Of a DNA stretch of 64,000 nt, positions 20,166-33,376 are shown in pieces; the first letter of the stretch is position 1, and every line of letters starts with the position of its first letter. The DNA comes from Lindgomyces ingoldianus. Taxonomy: Eukaryota > Ascomycota > Dothideomycetes > Pleosporales > Lindgomycetaceae. The notes under the pieces are model-generated. The model was given only the letters and a program-made list of their open reading frames with translations. It searched no databases and was not told where the DNA came from. The DNA lies in contig NW_022985163.1 of assembly GCF_010093535.1 (NCBI RefSeq), positions 644,666-708,665 on the forward strand, given 5' to 3'. The translations under genes and the position numbers were made by a program.

Positions 20166-23100
20166 CATTTTGGCATATTTTGGAACCAGCCTCTAAATGA
20201 GTCCTTTAGCTGAACCCGCTTTACAAGGTGGATAGCACGTACGGGGGACTGTTAGCACGCTAACTTTGTACATGACGCTTCCCAGATTTGGAATGATTGG
20301 GCGCCAGAACTACACTTTGTTGCATTTGGAGGTTTAGAAACTGGTAGCAATACAAGAAAGCATGCATTCATGGACTGGGGTTTGACGGTTTAGAAAATGG
20401 AAGCAGCAAAAGAAGCACATAGATTTATAGACCAGCGTTTAGGTCCACTTCAATCATTGATACCAGGGATCTGAAGAGCTTTCAGTAACTTTCCTATGTC
20501 AGTAATATAGAGTCAAGCTTTGCCCGACTCTTCATTTTTGAGTAAGGAAACATCTTTGGAAGGCTTGGGAGTCAGCCACGCAGCCTGCACCCCAGGGTGT
20601 TAAGTGTCCCAGCTCTTATTCCCCTTTTACATAACAGTTAGATAAAAGCGGCACAGCAGTCCCCTACTTATCGACGCCGATGATTCATAATCTGAACCAT
20701 GAAGGTGAGAGAGGAAGCATTTAATTTCTCCAGTCAAAGCACGCCGACAACGACGCTCTGCTCCACCATGTCTTGCCCTCTTCTCCTCTAGAACTTGAAC
20801 CTTAGAGGGTAAGCACCGGGCTATCAGAATTTAGGTCACCCCTTTTGTGCCAGTGCCAGTCAAGCTGCTGGTGGAGCCCTTCAAATGCTGTGATATGCCT
20901 CTTGATCTCATTCATGGATCCTAGCTATGGCTGTTGTAAGATTATTCTTTGATTGATCAAGACCATACGACTAATTCTTAGCTCCTTTCAAGATACCGGC
21001 ATTAATGCAAGCATTCTCACGTGGCCAGAGAGCAGCGGGATTTTAGATGCTACTGTTAGTGCAGTTGGAGCCATTGAAAATATCCACAATAAGCTACAGA
21101 GGACGGTCCATTGAAGATGACAACAACGAGTTTAAAGAAGACGACGGGTTGGGTCTAGGAGTAGTATTGCGTAGAGAGCAAGGCTACGGGGTTTATGTAC
21201 CCGGAGCGGTTGTTGAGGGCGATTTCGACAGTGTCCGAGCCCCTGGCTATAGCCTTCTAACATCAACTGTCTGTAAAGTGTTCAGCGCCAGCTGTGAAGA
21301 CCGGGTGCACGCACTTTTGGATTGGCTTGTGATTATGGTTGTATGTTGATTTCCGCTTGCATGTGGACTCGGCTAGGCAGCTGCCCATAGCAGGCGGAAA
21401 TACGTGGTTAATGCTGTGGAAACTTAAGGCAACTACAGCCCGTTCTGTGGGTTTACTGCCCGGGGTGCTGTACGCGTGGTGAGAATCCAGCACTGTTCCT
21501 AAGCAGCGGTTACTAGCACTAAGAACATCTCGTTACAAGGGACAGACCTTCGAAACAAAGCACCTTGGCTGAAGGAGTGTTCCAATCAACCAATGCATTC
21601 AAGAACAGGAATCTCCTCACGAACTTTCTTCCTCTATCTGGCGGCTCATGGATATACCCGAAATGGGGTGACATAGTGCGGCCGTTGATGTTTCAGGCCC
21701 TCATAGCGGTTTCCAATACAATCTCTATACCCACCAACACGACGAATTGTTTCACAGTCCTTAGGAAAGTGGTGAGGAGACAGACGTCATGATCTAGAAA
21801 GCAGCTTCTTGAAGATTTTTTCAAGTACTTGATGTCGCAGAGCATTCAAGATAGTCTCAAGTTAATAGAACACATTTAGTAGTACAGGTTCCCAGGTCCC
21901 TGTGAGGTATCAAGCATACCCCTGAGAATCGATTTGATATACCTCAGAGAGCTCCCAAAAGCCTTGAAGGACAGGAAGAGATGAAGAGAAAGGATGAGCT
22001 TGTAGGGCTTGGCAAAATAGAGCATTTGCGTACCAAGGATGTAGACTTTGGCACACATTCGAGCCGCTAACGAACTCCCATCCTCTAAGCACTATGAAAT
22101 GTTTATAGAAGATGGATGGGGGGGATAAGATATACAAAGTTGAAAAGACTTGATAGTGTAAAGGAATGGTGTGAGGTTGGAATATCAAAGAACCCACTTC
22201 AGCTAGTAAGAATGATCCCAATATTCTATTGTGGAGAAAAACGACCGTATTCAGCCACACATATTTCAATGTAGTTTAATGGTAAAGAGGTATATGGTCC
22301 TGTCTTACAGGCAACGGAGTACGCACAACTCGGAGTTTAATAATGGGCCTGCGGCTTGCTGCTCTCTGTGGGTTGTTTTCGCGGCGCTGGATCTTTGTTA
22401 GTGCCTTCGTAATTACAGCGGAATATGCAAGTATAAGTTAGATGTTAGTTGCCGGTCAAATTCTCAGAGTCAGAGGCCTTGGTTAATAGGTTCGAGTATG
22501 GTATCGAGTGCGTCAGTGGGAGTTTCGGCTCAATCCCCTTCGGAGACTCCCACAGAGAGTTGGAGGGGGGTGTACCAGCTGAAGAAAGCGGACGAATTTG
22601 TACAATCAGTAGCCAACATGGCTTCCCTTTTATCGACGACTGCTGCGAACTTCTTAGCTAGTGAGCATTAATACGGAGCTTTCGTATGCCTAAATCAAAG
22701 CCATATTCATACTCACTTTCTACACAGCAGAATAGAAATTAGAAGCTCACGTATGTGTGTGTATTCTATTATGGTCATGCACCCTATTGGTATCGGTTGT
22801 TACGATGCGCCAGCTATGTACATTCTGTTATCACGCACCTGCTCCAGTTCAAAAGCCAAATAGAAGCTCGCAAGGTTGTGACCGGAGCGGGTTAGTCACC
22901 CTCCCTGATTGTAGTAAGCAATATCTGTTGAATATTGAAGCTCGCCTCTCATTGGTGGGGGGTGCTGCTGTCGAAAGTGACATCAGGCAGCAGTGTCCAA
23001 TCCCTTTTTAGCTGAGCTTTTTTAGACACTAAGGGATTGGGACTGAGCCAAAATAGCCTTGCCTCACATTATCTTGACATCGGCTGATAGAAGCTATTCA

Positions 23101-23433
23101 CAACGATCTCTTCCTCTGCAGACCATTCTATCTTCGGTTGAGAAACCCTATTTCGCTCGGGTTGGGCACCATCTAACTTCGCTACCAGCATTCGTTTTAT
23201 GAGGAGACTTGCCTTCTAAACTCTAGACGTGTAGGTTCTCAGCCTGGTTAGTTCCTAGTCGATTCTTCGCCACTCCCACACCCTTCCTTGTTGATATCTA
23301 CTCACTGTTCCGGCTTTATTCTCACATCATTCTTGGAACGAAGCAAGTTTACTCTAGATGAAGAGCTTGGGAACTCGAATACGCTGTAGCCTTGTTTGTC
23401 TGATATCCAAAGGAGTGTGAGTCGAGCGACGTC
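20166..23433. other. Gene-poor 3.3-kb stretch
   Basis: Only short, unrecognised open frames (the best is 21047-21349, 100 codons) with no domain or plausible splice partners. One perfect 10-bp inverted repeat, CCAATCCCTT (22997-23006) / AAGGGATTGG (23031-23040), is nested with AGTGTC/GACACT. The last 300 bp should hold the promoter of the C2H2 gene. No tRNA passed inspection. Confidence 0.5.
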
Positions 23434-26400
23434 ATGGGGGACCCAGACAGCGTTCATCCAAACGACATCGATCCTCTTCTTAATGAATATAGCGATCCAT
23501 CTTTACTTCCTCCATGGCAGTACCCTAGTTATAGCGACGCAGTGGAGCAAGTCCCAACTTATAGAAATACTATATCGAAATGATTAATCGCTTGCAGCCA
23601 GAGGATGGGGACTTTTGGTGTCTCAATTTTCTCGATACGAGTCATCTCGACCTTGAATCCCACCCTATTGTTCCACAGCATCCCTCCTATACCCCGGCTC
23701 CTAAGAGACTCACCTGTCTAGAAGGATGCAAAAATCGCAGATTTGGTCGTCAATATGAACAAAATAGGCATATAAGAGAGATACATCGGTGCCCCCATGA
23801 AGATTGCGTAGATGTGAGGTTGTCAACCCCAGTAGAAAAAAGGAACCACGAGAGACTGCATAGCGAATCTAGGCTGGGCTATAGATGTGGGCGCTGTGAG
23901 CTAAATGGAATACCTACAAGTGCACTCAGACGTGTTGAGAAGCTGTGAAAGCATCTCAAGAACGTACACATGGTGCCGGAAAATGTCTCTTTCCCCGAAT
24001 ACCAATGCACTCTAGAGCCTTGCTATGGTGAAGAGACAGTCGGGGGTATTTTCTTTACCTCGAAAGATGAATTAAAGGAGCACCACCAGCTTAAGCATAA
24101 ATTAAAGCCCTTCGAAGATCACCCCCAACCCGGAGAAAAGAATAAATTTGAGCCAGTCGACCCAAATGAGGAAGCCGCAATTGCTACTTGGGAATCTCTT
24201 GTACTGCAGCTGGCCGATATTCTACAGGATATACTCGGAGAAACCTAGTCTGCTTGTCTTGTCCGTCACGTTAGTGAGGACAGTGTTTCCACCCCAACTG
24301 TGTGCATCTCAAGCCCCGATGGCCAGACAGCTCTCACAAGACAAAGAATCCAAAAAGAGGTAGATTCGCTTTGCGAGGAGATCAACCGAACATCGCTGAT
24401 GATATGTTTTACCAATGGTAGAGGTATGCCCATCGAGTGTATCAAGAACACGCTTGGGATCCTTGCGTCGCGTTTGGCCCTTGACCATTCGGCAGACGTG
24501 GAGAGAAAGAACGACAAAACTCCTGAGGATATATCATTCAGCATTGGCCATGTTGAATATGGAGTATTACCTTTTAATGTTAGTATGCATGGTTTACTCT
24601 CATCACAGGAGATCAAGCGAAAAGACCCGGAGCTGGCATATCCCCTTGAAAGTAGCGGCGAACTGGAATCTCATACACACGTAAATCAGGGTCCCACGTT
24701 GGCACAGACTCCACGAAGTAACTTGAGTGATCAAGGTGTGCAGAAATTAGATGGATATTCTCCACATTTTGAGGAAAACGGTGGTATTGAAACATTCTCC
24801 AAATGCCTGCATACGGTTTATTCTGCGCGAAGGGCTCTAGCAGAAGCAAGCATTATATCGTTCTCGGAATCAGGATATGCATCTGTTAAGTATGAAACTG
24901 GAATGCACGTATCTCGTCTTGGTCGAGCAGATAAGGCCGTGGATACATTAAAGGCCCATGGAAGCGCTTCCAAGGGGACGAACGACCCAGCCACTCAGTG
25001 TTATGAAGCTGGAGGGGACTGCGATCATGGCAAGACAATATATTCAATTGGATCCAGCACGACAGGTTCAAGGAAGGAAGCATACATTTCTGAACTAGTG
25101 GAAGATCCGAGTAAAAGCATGCCCAGTACTCGTGGAGTAATTAATGATGCAGTCATGGAAAGGTTCTACTCTACACTTCCTGGCTTGCTCAAATCTTTTG
25201 CTAGGAAGATTGGGCATATAGGCCAATCTCTAGAGTCTAGAGATGTCATGGTATTCGTCAGTGAGTATAGACAGTAAGTATTGCCCACCTTCACAATCTC
25301 GTCTATATCAAAGTCTTTCTAGGAGCTACCTCTATTCTGTTATGGTCTAGTGTCTTTCTGCATGTGTCCGTATGCCTGTGTCTATCATCCTAGCCCGAAG
25401 TTCAAAGATTTGATTATTCACGATTCCATCACTCATATTTGCGCTCGAATATTCTGCTAATTTATATATAGGACAATCCTAGCGAGATTGAAAAGTCACA
25501 TGCTATCCCAGGAGGACAAGATCTTCCAAGAACCCAGACCCACAGACCCAACCCCAACATCGAGTTCAAAGGTGCAGGATTGGTTTAACTCGATGCAAGG
25601 GGAAAGTGGAGACGAATGCCCCGTGGATCTCTTTGTCGGAGTTTCTGACCCTCCAGATGAGGAACCAGGGGGAGCCAGCACTCACGGAAACCTTCCGCGA
25701 TATTGTGACTTCATCGTAGGAAATCCAGCGTACACCTGGCTACTATCCAGGCTCGAACGTGAACTGCTCTTAGCTCCAGCAGAGCCAAACCATATGCGGG
25801 CCATCTCAGATACTATACTGAATGGGCTTTCACATAGAGCGTTCCGAAATCTCAGTCATGAAAGGGGCCCCCATCTATGTGACATGACATTCATGGTGGA
25901 CTGGGACCCATTGGCTTTTTTGCAAGAACAAGAGTACGATGAAAAGCCAGAGGAGGCATTTGAGCGAGCCATTACTCTTACAGGGACCGGAAGTAACGCG
26001 CAAGCGTTGACCACGGCACAATATTTGAGCCAAACTTGGCCGTTGGTGGGAGATGAGATGCTAGGCACACTTAAAGAGGTTGTTCGATGTGGAAGTGGCT
26101 CTACCATACAATCGAGTAAGTATGCGATCGAACCAGCGTATGACCAGGAGGCTGAGGCTAATCACTAACGGTATAGGACGCATGAGAGGCAACACCACTC
26201 TTTCCGCCCATTTAAATGACAGCAAACTTTGTCTTCTAGTTATTGGAACACTTGACTCTGTAGCAGAGATAGGGGGGGTTGTCGCCTGGCTTGGTGCTGC
26301 CTTACGAAGTTCACCCGAAGAGCGAGGAGTCGTCTACTGGTCACCTTTTGTTAGCGACCTGTATATTCAGGCTTTTAAAACAGATAGAACCACGGTTACT

Positions 26401-28402
26401 TCCAACATAAACCTCAGAATTGGTGTGGAAGAGATGGATGAAGATGCCGCACCCCCTTGGAGAACGAATGGCAGGTGTTGGCATGATGTATTTCGAAATC
26501 CAGTCGTGGTCAAGGGGTACCCTACACGAATCAAACCACGGAAAGACATGGGTATTGAAATGCCGATGGAAATTATGGCTGGATTGGTTGGATCCAATCT
26601 AATATCTAGCTTTGCTGGAAATCTGTTCATCAAAAGCTATAGCATGATGTTGATATTGACTAAGCAGGTAGGAGACGTTTTGATATGGCATTTTCTTTTC
26701 AACGAGAATGGTGAACACATATCGTACGCAGATCCTCGAGTCTGTGCTTCTAACATGCAGAACATCAGTATGTCCACTTTAGAATCTACACGGCATGTGC
26801 TTGGATGGTGCTCAAAAGTCGAAAATCTAGCCGGTATGTAACTCGTTGTGGATTTAGTATATACAATACTAATCAATACACTGCGCAGGGGGACCGAAAG
26901 CGAACTACAAGATCAGGTGGTCTAGACTCCAGAACTTGTATTCAAAGGGCACCCTCGAGAAACTCTCTATCTCTAGTGGGAAATTCATCACTGCTGGTGT
27001 CTCGTTTGCTCTTGGCAAGAAAGACAAACCGGTGTACATGAAATCAAGAGATGATTACGTCAGTCAACTGAAGTGGGTCGCAAAGGAGTTTGTGGTACTC
27101 TACAATGTAGAAGATAGACGAGCCTGGCTTGTGGACGGAATCTGTACCCTGCTTCACCTAACTAGGGCTTCTCTACAAAATGATCTCAGCGATGGCTTCA
27201 CTGACTTCTCCTACTTCAAACTTGGACAGTTGAAGGAAGCAGATCAAACCCATATAGGGAAAGCCGCAGCGATTGCGGTGCTTTCTAGCGTTGCAAACCA
27301 AAACCTGAAGCTTCATCGAAAGCCGGACGAGAGCTACGATGAAGAAACGACCAAGGAAGATAGCAGTCTGGAGGAACTCACGAAAACAAAGAAGGCTTAT
27401 TTTTATTTTAAAGATCGGGTCCAGCAAATCTACCACGTACTGGAGCAGATCATCACCTACCAATGCCAGATGGACTCAGAAGACGGAATCAGCTTCGAAA
27501 TGAAACCCAAGACTCGAAAAAATCTTGAAGGATTCGATTTCATGGATGTTGCTACAGGTAACGATCCGCTCTGGCGTCGTGTTACTACTCTTAAAGCTCG
27601 TGGAAGAGGTTGGGTCGATTTCACCCGAGCTATTCATGCGCCAACGCTATTTGGGCGTGGATTTGGTGAGATCTTGGGACCACTGGATGATAGGTCTTGC
27701 GCATTGTGGGCGGCGATGCCTAAGAAACGTGACTATCTTGCGGTTTGCTGTTCGGACTTGAATGAGATTCTTGAGAGGCACGGGGACACGGAAACCAATC
27801 CTTGGCGGGTTCTAAACGATATCTACTGGCATTGCCCTGATAAGGCGGTTGAACCCTGTCGATGTGTCGATGGCTCTCGATCAACTTGTGACAGAGTTCA
27901 AGTACTTCTCCCCAAAAGCTTTAGAACTCTGTGGACACGTGGATTCTGGAGTCCTAGTTGGGCCGGTTCTGGCGCAGTTATCTTTGGGCATAGTCGGAAA
28001 TTCCCTCTTAAATGGCTAGCTCGAGGTCATCCAGAGGAAGGAGAACCCGAGGATACTGACGACGAACCTCTACCACCTTCGCAAGATAGTGGGCTTGGTT
28101 CTAGCCTAGGTTCGACGCCGCAAACTGAAAGCAACGGTAATCCGCCATCAACACCATCAAGCAATAATTCATCATCTGGTAGGACTGTACCGTCAAGCGC
28201 CAATCTACTGTCTATTGAGAGTGTACTTGCAAGCAGCAATGCGCCGTCTACTGGTAGTACAACTCCAAGCAGCAATCGAATGTCAAATTCCCCTGCCTCG
28301 AATGGAGACTCGCATGGAGATTCAGATACCTTTGTTGCGTTGCCGTGTCGAAAGAGAAAGATGCTAGACGTCGTAGACCGCGTCTGGAAGAAGCGTAAAT
28401 AG
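23434..28402 (+). pseudogene. Giant C2H2-finger fungal protein gene with two premature stops
   Basis: Best model is five exons: 23434-about 23550, 23598-25273, 25472-26115, 26177-26833 and 26889-28402, near 1,530 codons, with clean donors (GTAAGT at 25274 and 26116, GTATGT at 26834) and phases that fit throughout. The N-terminus carries four C2H2-like fingers (CLEGC..HIREIH, CPHEDC..HERLH, CGRC..HLKNVH, CTLEPC..HHQLKH). The long middle contains QYLSQTWPLVGDEML, VVAWLGAALRSSP and WCSKVENLAG, typical of a large family of uncharacterised fungal proteins. The tail is Ser/Pro-rich, ending in a basic RKRKMLDVVDRVWKKRK patch that could be a nuclear signal. Two in-frame stops interrupt it: TGA at 23946-23948, where the third finger needs Trp-like WKHLKNVH, and TAG at 24246-24248. 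Everything downstream is open, so inactivation is recent, or the stops reflect sequencing error or unusual splicing. Function unknown. Confidence 0.65.
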
Positions 28403-30021
28403 TCGTACCCAAGTAGGATTCTCGCAATGGTCGTAGTACTAGGCTTGCTGGGGCTTTACCTCACCAGAAGGGTAGAAAGCAGTATGGAGATACAATGGCA
28501 CAAAGCAGAGGCGGTTTAATCATTTGGTCGCGTTTCTGGACTTCCATAGTCGGGCAAGGGAGAAAGGGTTCTGCCAGACTATGGCTTCGATTTAGGCATA
28601 TGAGAGCTTAGTATTAATACTATGGAGCACGTGTGTTTACAGTACTTCAGATTTGACGCTTTACCGGATGTAGAAGTGGGGCGCTAAGTTGTTGAGTTGA
28701 AAGGTTTGCAGTTACACTTGAAGGGGAGGCCGGTTTCGCTAGCGACTGTAGAGCTTGAAGAAAATGAGTCTCTGCGTGAATAATGCAGATTCTCAAGCAC
28801 GCTGAGATTGGGAGACAAGAACTGACCCATCCTCTGGGCACAAGAAACGATGATCTTCAACACACCGCTCCAACTATGCCTTATCACTGGGATCTCACCA
28901 AGTTGGGTGTTATCATTCCTTGGTGTTGCGGTCAAATCCTGCCACCATGGACCGAAGTTTGCGGTATTATCCCGACCTCTTTGATGGACCGGCAGTTGGG
29001 TTTTGGAAGAGAACCAGGAGTTTAAGTTTGAGCTTGGGCCATTTGGGCTACCCGGTGGTCCTAAAGTGAGGTCAGCGTTGAGTTACGGGAAAAAGAGTGG
29101 CGTTCTGGAATGTGGGTTGAGCTGAAGAGATTCGGGTGACAGAGTTTGCGGGGTGTTGATACGTTGTTGCCTAATAATGTGCGAGATGCTTATGAGATGG
29201 TTGGAGAGACATAATCAAAGCCAGTGAAAGACAAGATAAATGGAGAAATAAGGAAACGAATTCTTAGAATGTCAAATGAAAGAGGTCTAAATTGAAATAT
29301 CGGTGGGCGTTGATGTCGTCCTTGAGGCTGCACGAGAAACTAGTCAAGATGAGTCGATTCGAATGGAAATCAAACAGAAACCCCCGTTTCTTTGGGCTTA
29401 GGTTACATTGCATCAGAAGAAAGCAATTAGTAGAAGATGGAGGTTGGAAATCGTGGGGTTGGTCAGGGTCTTCGATCTCGTGGTGATGATGTTGCGGTGA
29501 GGGCTAGACACCCGAGACCACGAGCTGAAGCTGAGGGACCTCAGAAGTCGTCGAGGAAGCAACTAATCGCCGCTTACTCTCGGGCTTACTTCCTGGATCG
29601 GAGTGTTTTTGGGTGGGCGCTTAAGAGCTTCCTTTCGGGGATAGTCTTGGGGGAGCATGCAGTCGACGACCCGAATGGCGAAGTGAGAGGACAAGGTGTG
29701 GTAAGACTCAGCGCTTTGGATGTGCGAAGCTCCACGATAGCATAGGATGTTGCTTAACGAATCAACGATGGTGATATGAAAGAGTGTCCTTCACCCCGGC
29801 AGAGTTTCAGAAAATGCGGCTAGAAGATTCTCATGAGTTGTTGAGGTTGCCACCTGAAACGGGTGGGTGTGGGTGAAATGTGGCTAGAGTGGAAATGGGC
29901 TAGCGCGATCTGGGGACGATCTATGGGGGCCAAAGATTCCGAAAAGCTTCGTGGCTTCCCCGCTACACTCCACATGCCCAGTGTCTTTGAAACTATTGTG
30001 AATTAAACAATATGGACTGCC
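28403..30021. other. Intergenic, no recognised gene
   Basis: Between the C2H2 gene and the metallophosphoesterase. Short frames only; a 102-codon Arg-rich frame at 29437-29745 has no motif. The last few hundred bases should be the promoter of the downstream gene. Confidence 0.5.
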
Positions 30022-31252
30022 ATGGCATCCAGAGACCAAGCAATACCGCAACTACGGAGAACCAGAATAGTTTGCATTTCAGATACTCATAACCAAACGC
30101 CGAAGTTACCGAAAGGTGATATCCTGATCCACGCTGGAGACCTTACGAATCAAGGAAGCTTCACTGAGTTGAAGAAGACTGTGGATTGGTTGGAGAAGGC
30201 AAACTTTGAAGCAAAAATTGTCATTGCAGGTATGCAGACGGAGCCCAAGGTAGATCCCCCTATAAACATTATCTCAACCCCAACTAGGGAACCACGATAT
30301 AACGCTCGATGCCGACTTTTACAAGCAGCACGGCTCGTCATGGCGCTGGCCAAGGCCTCAAGACCCGGAACAATGTCGGAGCCTCCTCATAGACTCGCAG
30401 TCGATTACCTTCCTCGAGAACGAGGCTGCTTCTATTTTCCTCAGCGCCCCTACCGGACCACATACTTGCTTTAAGGTATTTGGGAGCCCATGCACTCCAA
30501 AGCTCTGGAATTGGGCATTTCAGTACGGTTCAGAGGACGCAGCCCAGCTGTGGGATGCTATTCCTTCGGATACAGACATTGTCGTCACGCACACCCCACC
30601 GAGGAACCACTGTGATGCCGCAGGCACAAAGGAACGAACAGGCTGCGAGGCTCTGCTCAACGTACTCTCTCGTGTGCGGCCCATGCTCTCAATTTTTGGT
30701 CACATACACGAGGCCCGTGGGGTAGAGCGAGTGCAGTGGAACGAAAATTCCTCAGATGGATGCCTGGAAGAGAGCGTCGAGGTTTGGAAAGACTCAGGGA
30801 TTGGAAACAATAAACAATCACTGGTCAACCTCACATTAAAAGGAGGGCGTCCTCTTCGCACTGCCGCTACCATGACACGTCACAACAGCATAAACTTCCT
30901 CAGCCTTACCTCCAGTTCCCCAATGGGAGACCTTGGGGTCCAGCCTGACGTCCCTCAGCCTGGTGTTCTTAATTCAACCTCACGCCCGAAGGGCGTTCCG
31001 GTGTTCGAAAGTGAGGCAAATGGCAAGATTCGAAGGATGTTGGGAGGCGCAATCGAGTATCGCCAGGCGCCTTCACGACAGAGCGATATCGGGTTCGCAG
31101 CACCGTTTGACGTGGGGGCTGTTGAGAGGAGAGCGGCTCGCAAGGAAACTTGTATGATCAACGCGGCCTTTTTGGGCCCTCATTTCAGTGGAGGTCCCAA
31201 GCAGTTCAACAAACCCATTGTTGTTGATGTTGATCTGCCTGTTTGGAGTTGA
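30022..31252 (+). CDS. Calcineurin-like metallophosphoesterase
   Basis: Two exons, 30022-30229 and 30288-31252, 390 residues. The 58-bp intron splits the GNHD motif and its removal restores it. All metallophosphoesterase signatures are in order: SDTHN (Asp21, His23), HAGDLTNQG (Asp40), GNHD (Asn71, His72), VVTHTPP and FGHIHEARG. These residues bind the two metal ions that activate water for phosphoester hydrolysis. The compact layout resembles the MPPED1/UPF0046 type of fungal Ser/Thr-phosphatase-family proteins, whose substrates are mostly unknown. The C-terminal 150 residues extend beyond the core and contain low-complexity sequence, then FLGPHFSGGPKQFNKPIVVDV, a conserved-looking tail. Catalytic residues are intact; the physiological substrate cannot be inferred. 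Confidence 0.92.
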
Positions 31253-33376
31253 AGCACCTCGATGCATGCGCAGTGATGTAGCTAGCTGCAAACACCCGCC
31301 AACTAAGATCTGACATCGATCAAAGTGCCATGCTCATGATCTCGCTGTATGATACAGATTGACATGAGCAGCAGCATTTGAACCGTTCACGTCGAGTCCT
31401 TCACTCTCTGCCTTCACGCTCAATCATGTCCTTCCACGTCAAAGCATTGTGGTGATTTTGATGCGGCCAGGGTGTCGGAATGAGGGCATGACTGCCGCTA
31501 TTGGTTCTCAACCTCAGACATGTTGCCCCGCCTTTCTGGCGACGGTCCCCCGCAGCGCCCCTTATCCTACCACTCAGATGGAGCTCTCATCCCTAGCACA
31601 CGGACCTGATCGAGTTGAAGAAATGTCTGCCTGGCGACGCAACCGCCAGGCACGTTAAGGGAAGGATGCAGCAGATCCCTCCCCTTCCGCCCAGGCATTC
31701 GTTGCGAGCATCAACGACGGAGCATCCCACAAGCATGAATCGAATAGCGTGCGGGCGGTGCTCGTGACTGCCCATCACCCCACAAGGCTCCGGCTGTCTG
31801 TTTCGGGGTGCTCCAGACGACCGTCCAGAAGAAGCAGCTCAAATCTGCTGATGTCCTGAGCAGAAGGGCTCGGATGTGGTGACGGTAAAACGGTCTGGCG
31901 GTGGTGCACTCCTTCGTTTTTCTCGGGAGCGCGACGGCCACATTGGCCACATCTTGCAGCGCTGGATCAAGCATTTTCTTATTGGACCTCTGGGGTCATA
32001 CACAGGAGCAGCCTGCTCATCGGCTCGTGGGATACTTCCTTGGGCTTCTGGATCGCCTGCAGCGCTGCATCAGCGTGCCTATCAACAGCGGGTGCCCGCA
32101 AGGTCCCAGAACGGCCGATGGGTGGGCTGCAGGTGGCGATTGGGCCAGTGTTTCTTAACCGCTAACGAGGGCGTGCTCTGCGTGCATCGTGCTGCATCTG
32201 CATCATCGGCCACAGCGGCTTGCGCGATTCAATTCGCAGCGTGGCTCAGGGCTGGGAGGTGGAGGCATTTCTGGCATTCGTCGCCCTCAACGAATGGGTG
32301 GGCCCGGGGCGATGCCGGGAGAGCAGAAGAGCGAGGTGAAAGACCACTGGGCTGCAACACCAAGAGCTGGCTTCGCACAGGCGCAGAACCAGCAGCTGCA
32401 GCACCAGCAGATTGAGTAATGGTGCGAGGATGCTGCTGCTACTGCTTCAGGTACTGGTTAAGCGTGCTGAGGCGAGAACGAAGGGAATCGTGCGTGTGTC
32501 TTGCGAATCCAACAGCCCTGCTGGAGAGGCTGGAAACTGCGCCATCGCCCGTCAGAGAGTGCCCGTGAGCGCCTCGCGGGCTTGGAAACCCAAGACGCCA
32601 TATTACTTTGTCTCCGTCCTAGTCCCCCAGGATTCCAGAGGACCCCGACCTCCGCAGCAGGCTTATTCCTCCTCTGCAGCATCTCTATTTCCATACCATC
32701 TCGTCGTCCGTCGTCCGGAGGGTGTTACAGCCGCGGACATTTTAGGAGGCCCTGTCCCCTTCTTATTCTTGCTGAACGTCTCCCTGCTGAAACCGTAGTG
32801 ACGTCGGCTTCACTCACCGCTTCGTTCCGCATCCCAAACAGGACAGCCAGAGACGACCTCGGCCGTACCGTACAACAACAAGCCCGAGAGCCTTCGACAC
32901 AGCCTCACTTGCGCGCACGAGTATCTAGCTGTTGAATAATTAATCGACGATTCCATTTGACCAGGGCTTGACCAAGTAGTCGGCGCGAGAAGTCTGTTTT
33001 TGCCACAAGCCTTCACTCACGTTACTCGTTCCTGGTCCGCCTTACTCAGCGTCGGTCACAGCGTCACCCCATCCGTGACCCTAATCCCGCGAGCAAACCA
33101 GTTCCATTCACCTCTAACACCTTGACCACGACTCTCATTTAAGGTGCGCTAGCACATCTAACGCCTGTCGTTCGTCCTTCCTGAAGTCGACTTTGCCATT
33201 CACGCCTGCTTGGCCGCGCACCATTGCCACCATCCAAATCCTACACTCACTTGGGCCTTAACTTGCATGTGCCTCAAGGAACACCAACGACCCCCACAGC
33301 ACGCCGCGATCCTCCTGCCATATAACATTGAGGCCACATTCCCTCTCGGCCACCATTCCTTCCCCATCCATTGACC
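31253..33376. other. Intergenic with overlapping open frames, unresolved
   Basis: A 2.1-kb stretch. From 31876 to 32935 it is GC-rich and open in several plus-strand frames at once (179-, 85-, 76-, 128- and 144-codon frames), none with a known domain. A Gln/Gly-rich segment (RFNSQRGSGLGGGGIS) at about 32220-32415 is the most protein-like. It may hide a small spliced gene or simply be the leader and promoter of the J-protein gene. I cannot support a model. Confidence 0.4.

Noticed and set aside
21047..21349. 100-codon frame in the gene-poor stretch
   Set aside because: No domain, no plausible splice partners, ordinary length for random open frames.
22268..22340. tRNA-like sequence (TAGTTTAATGG followed by possible anticodon arm)
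   Set aside because: The A-box resemblance is not matched by a B-box or an acceptor stem that pairs.
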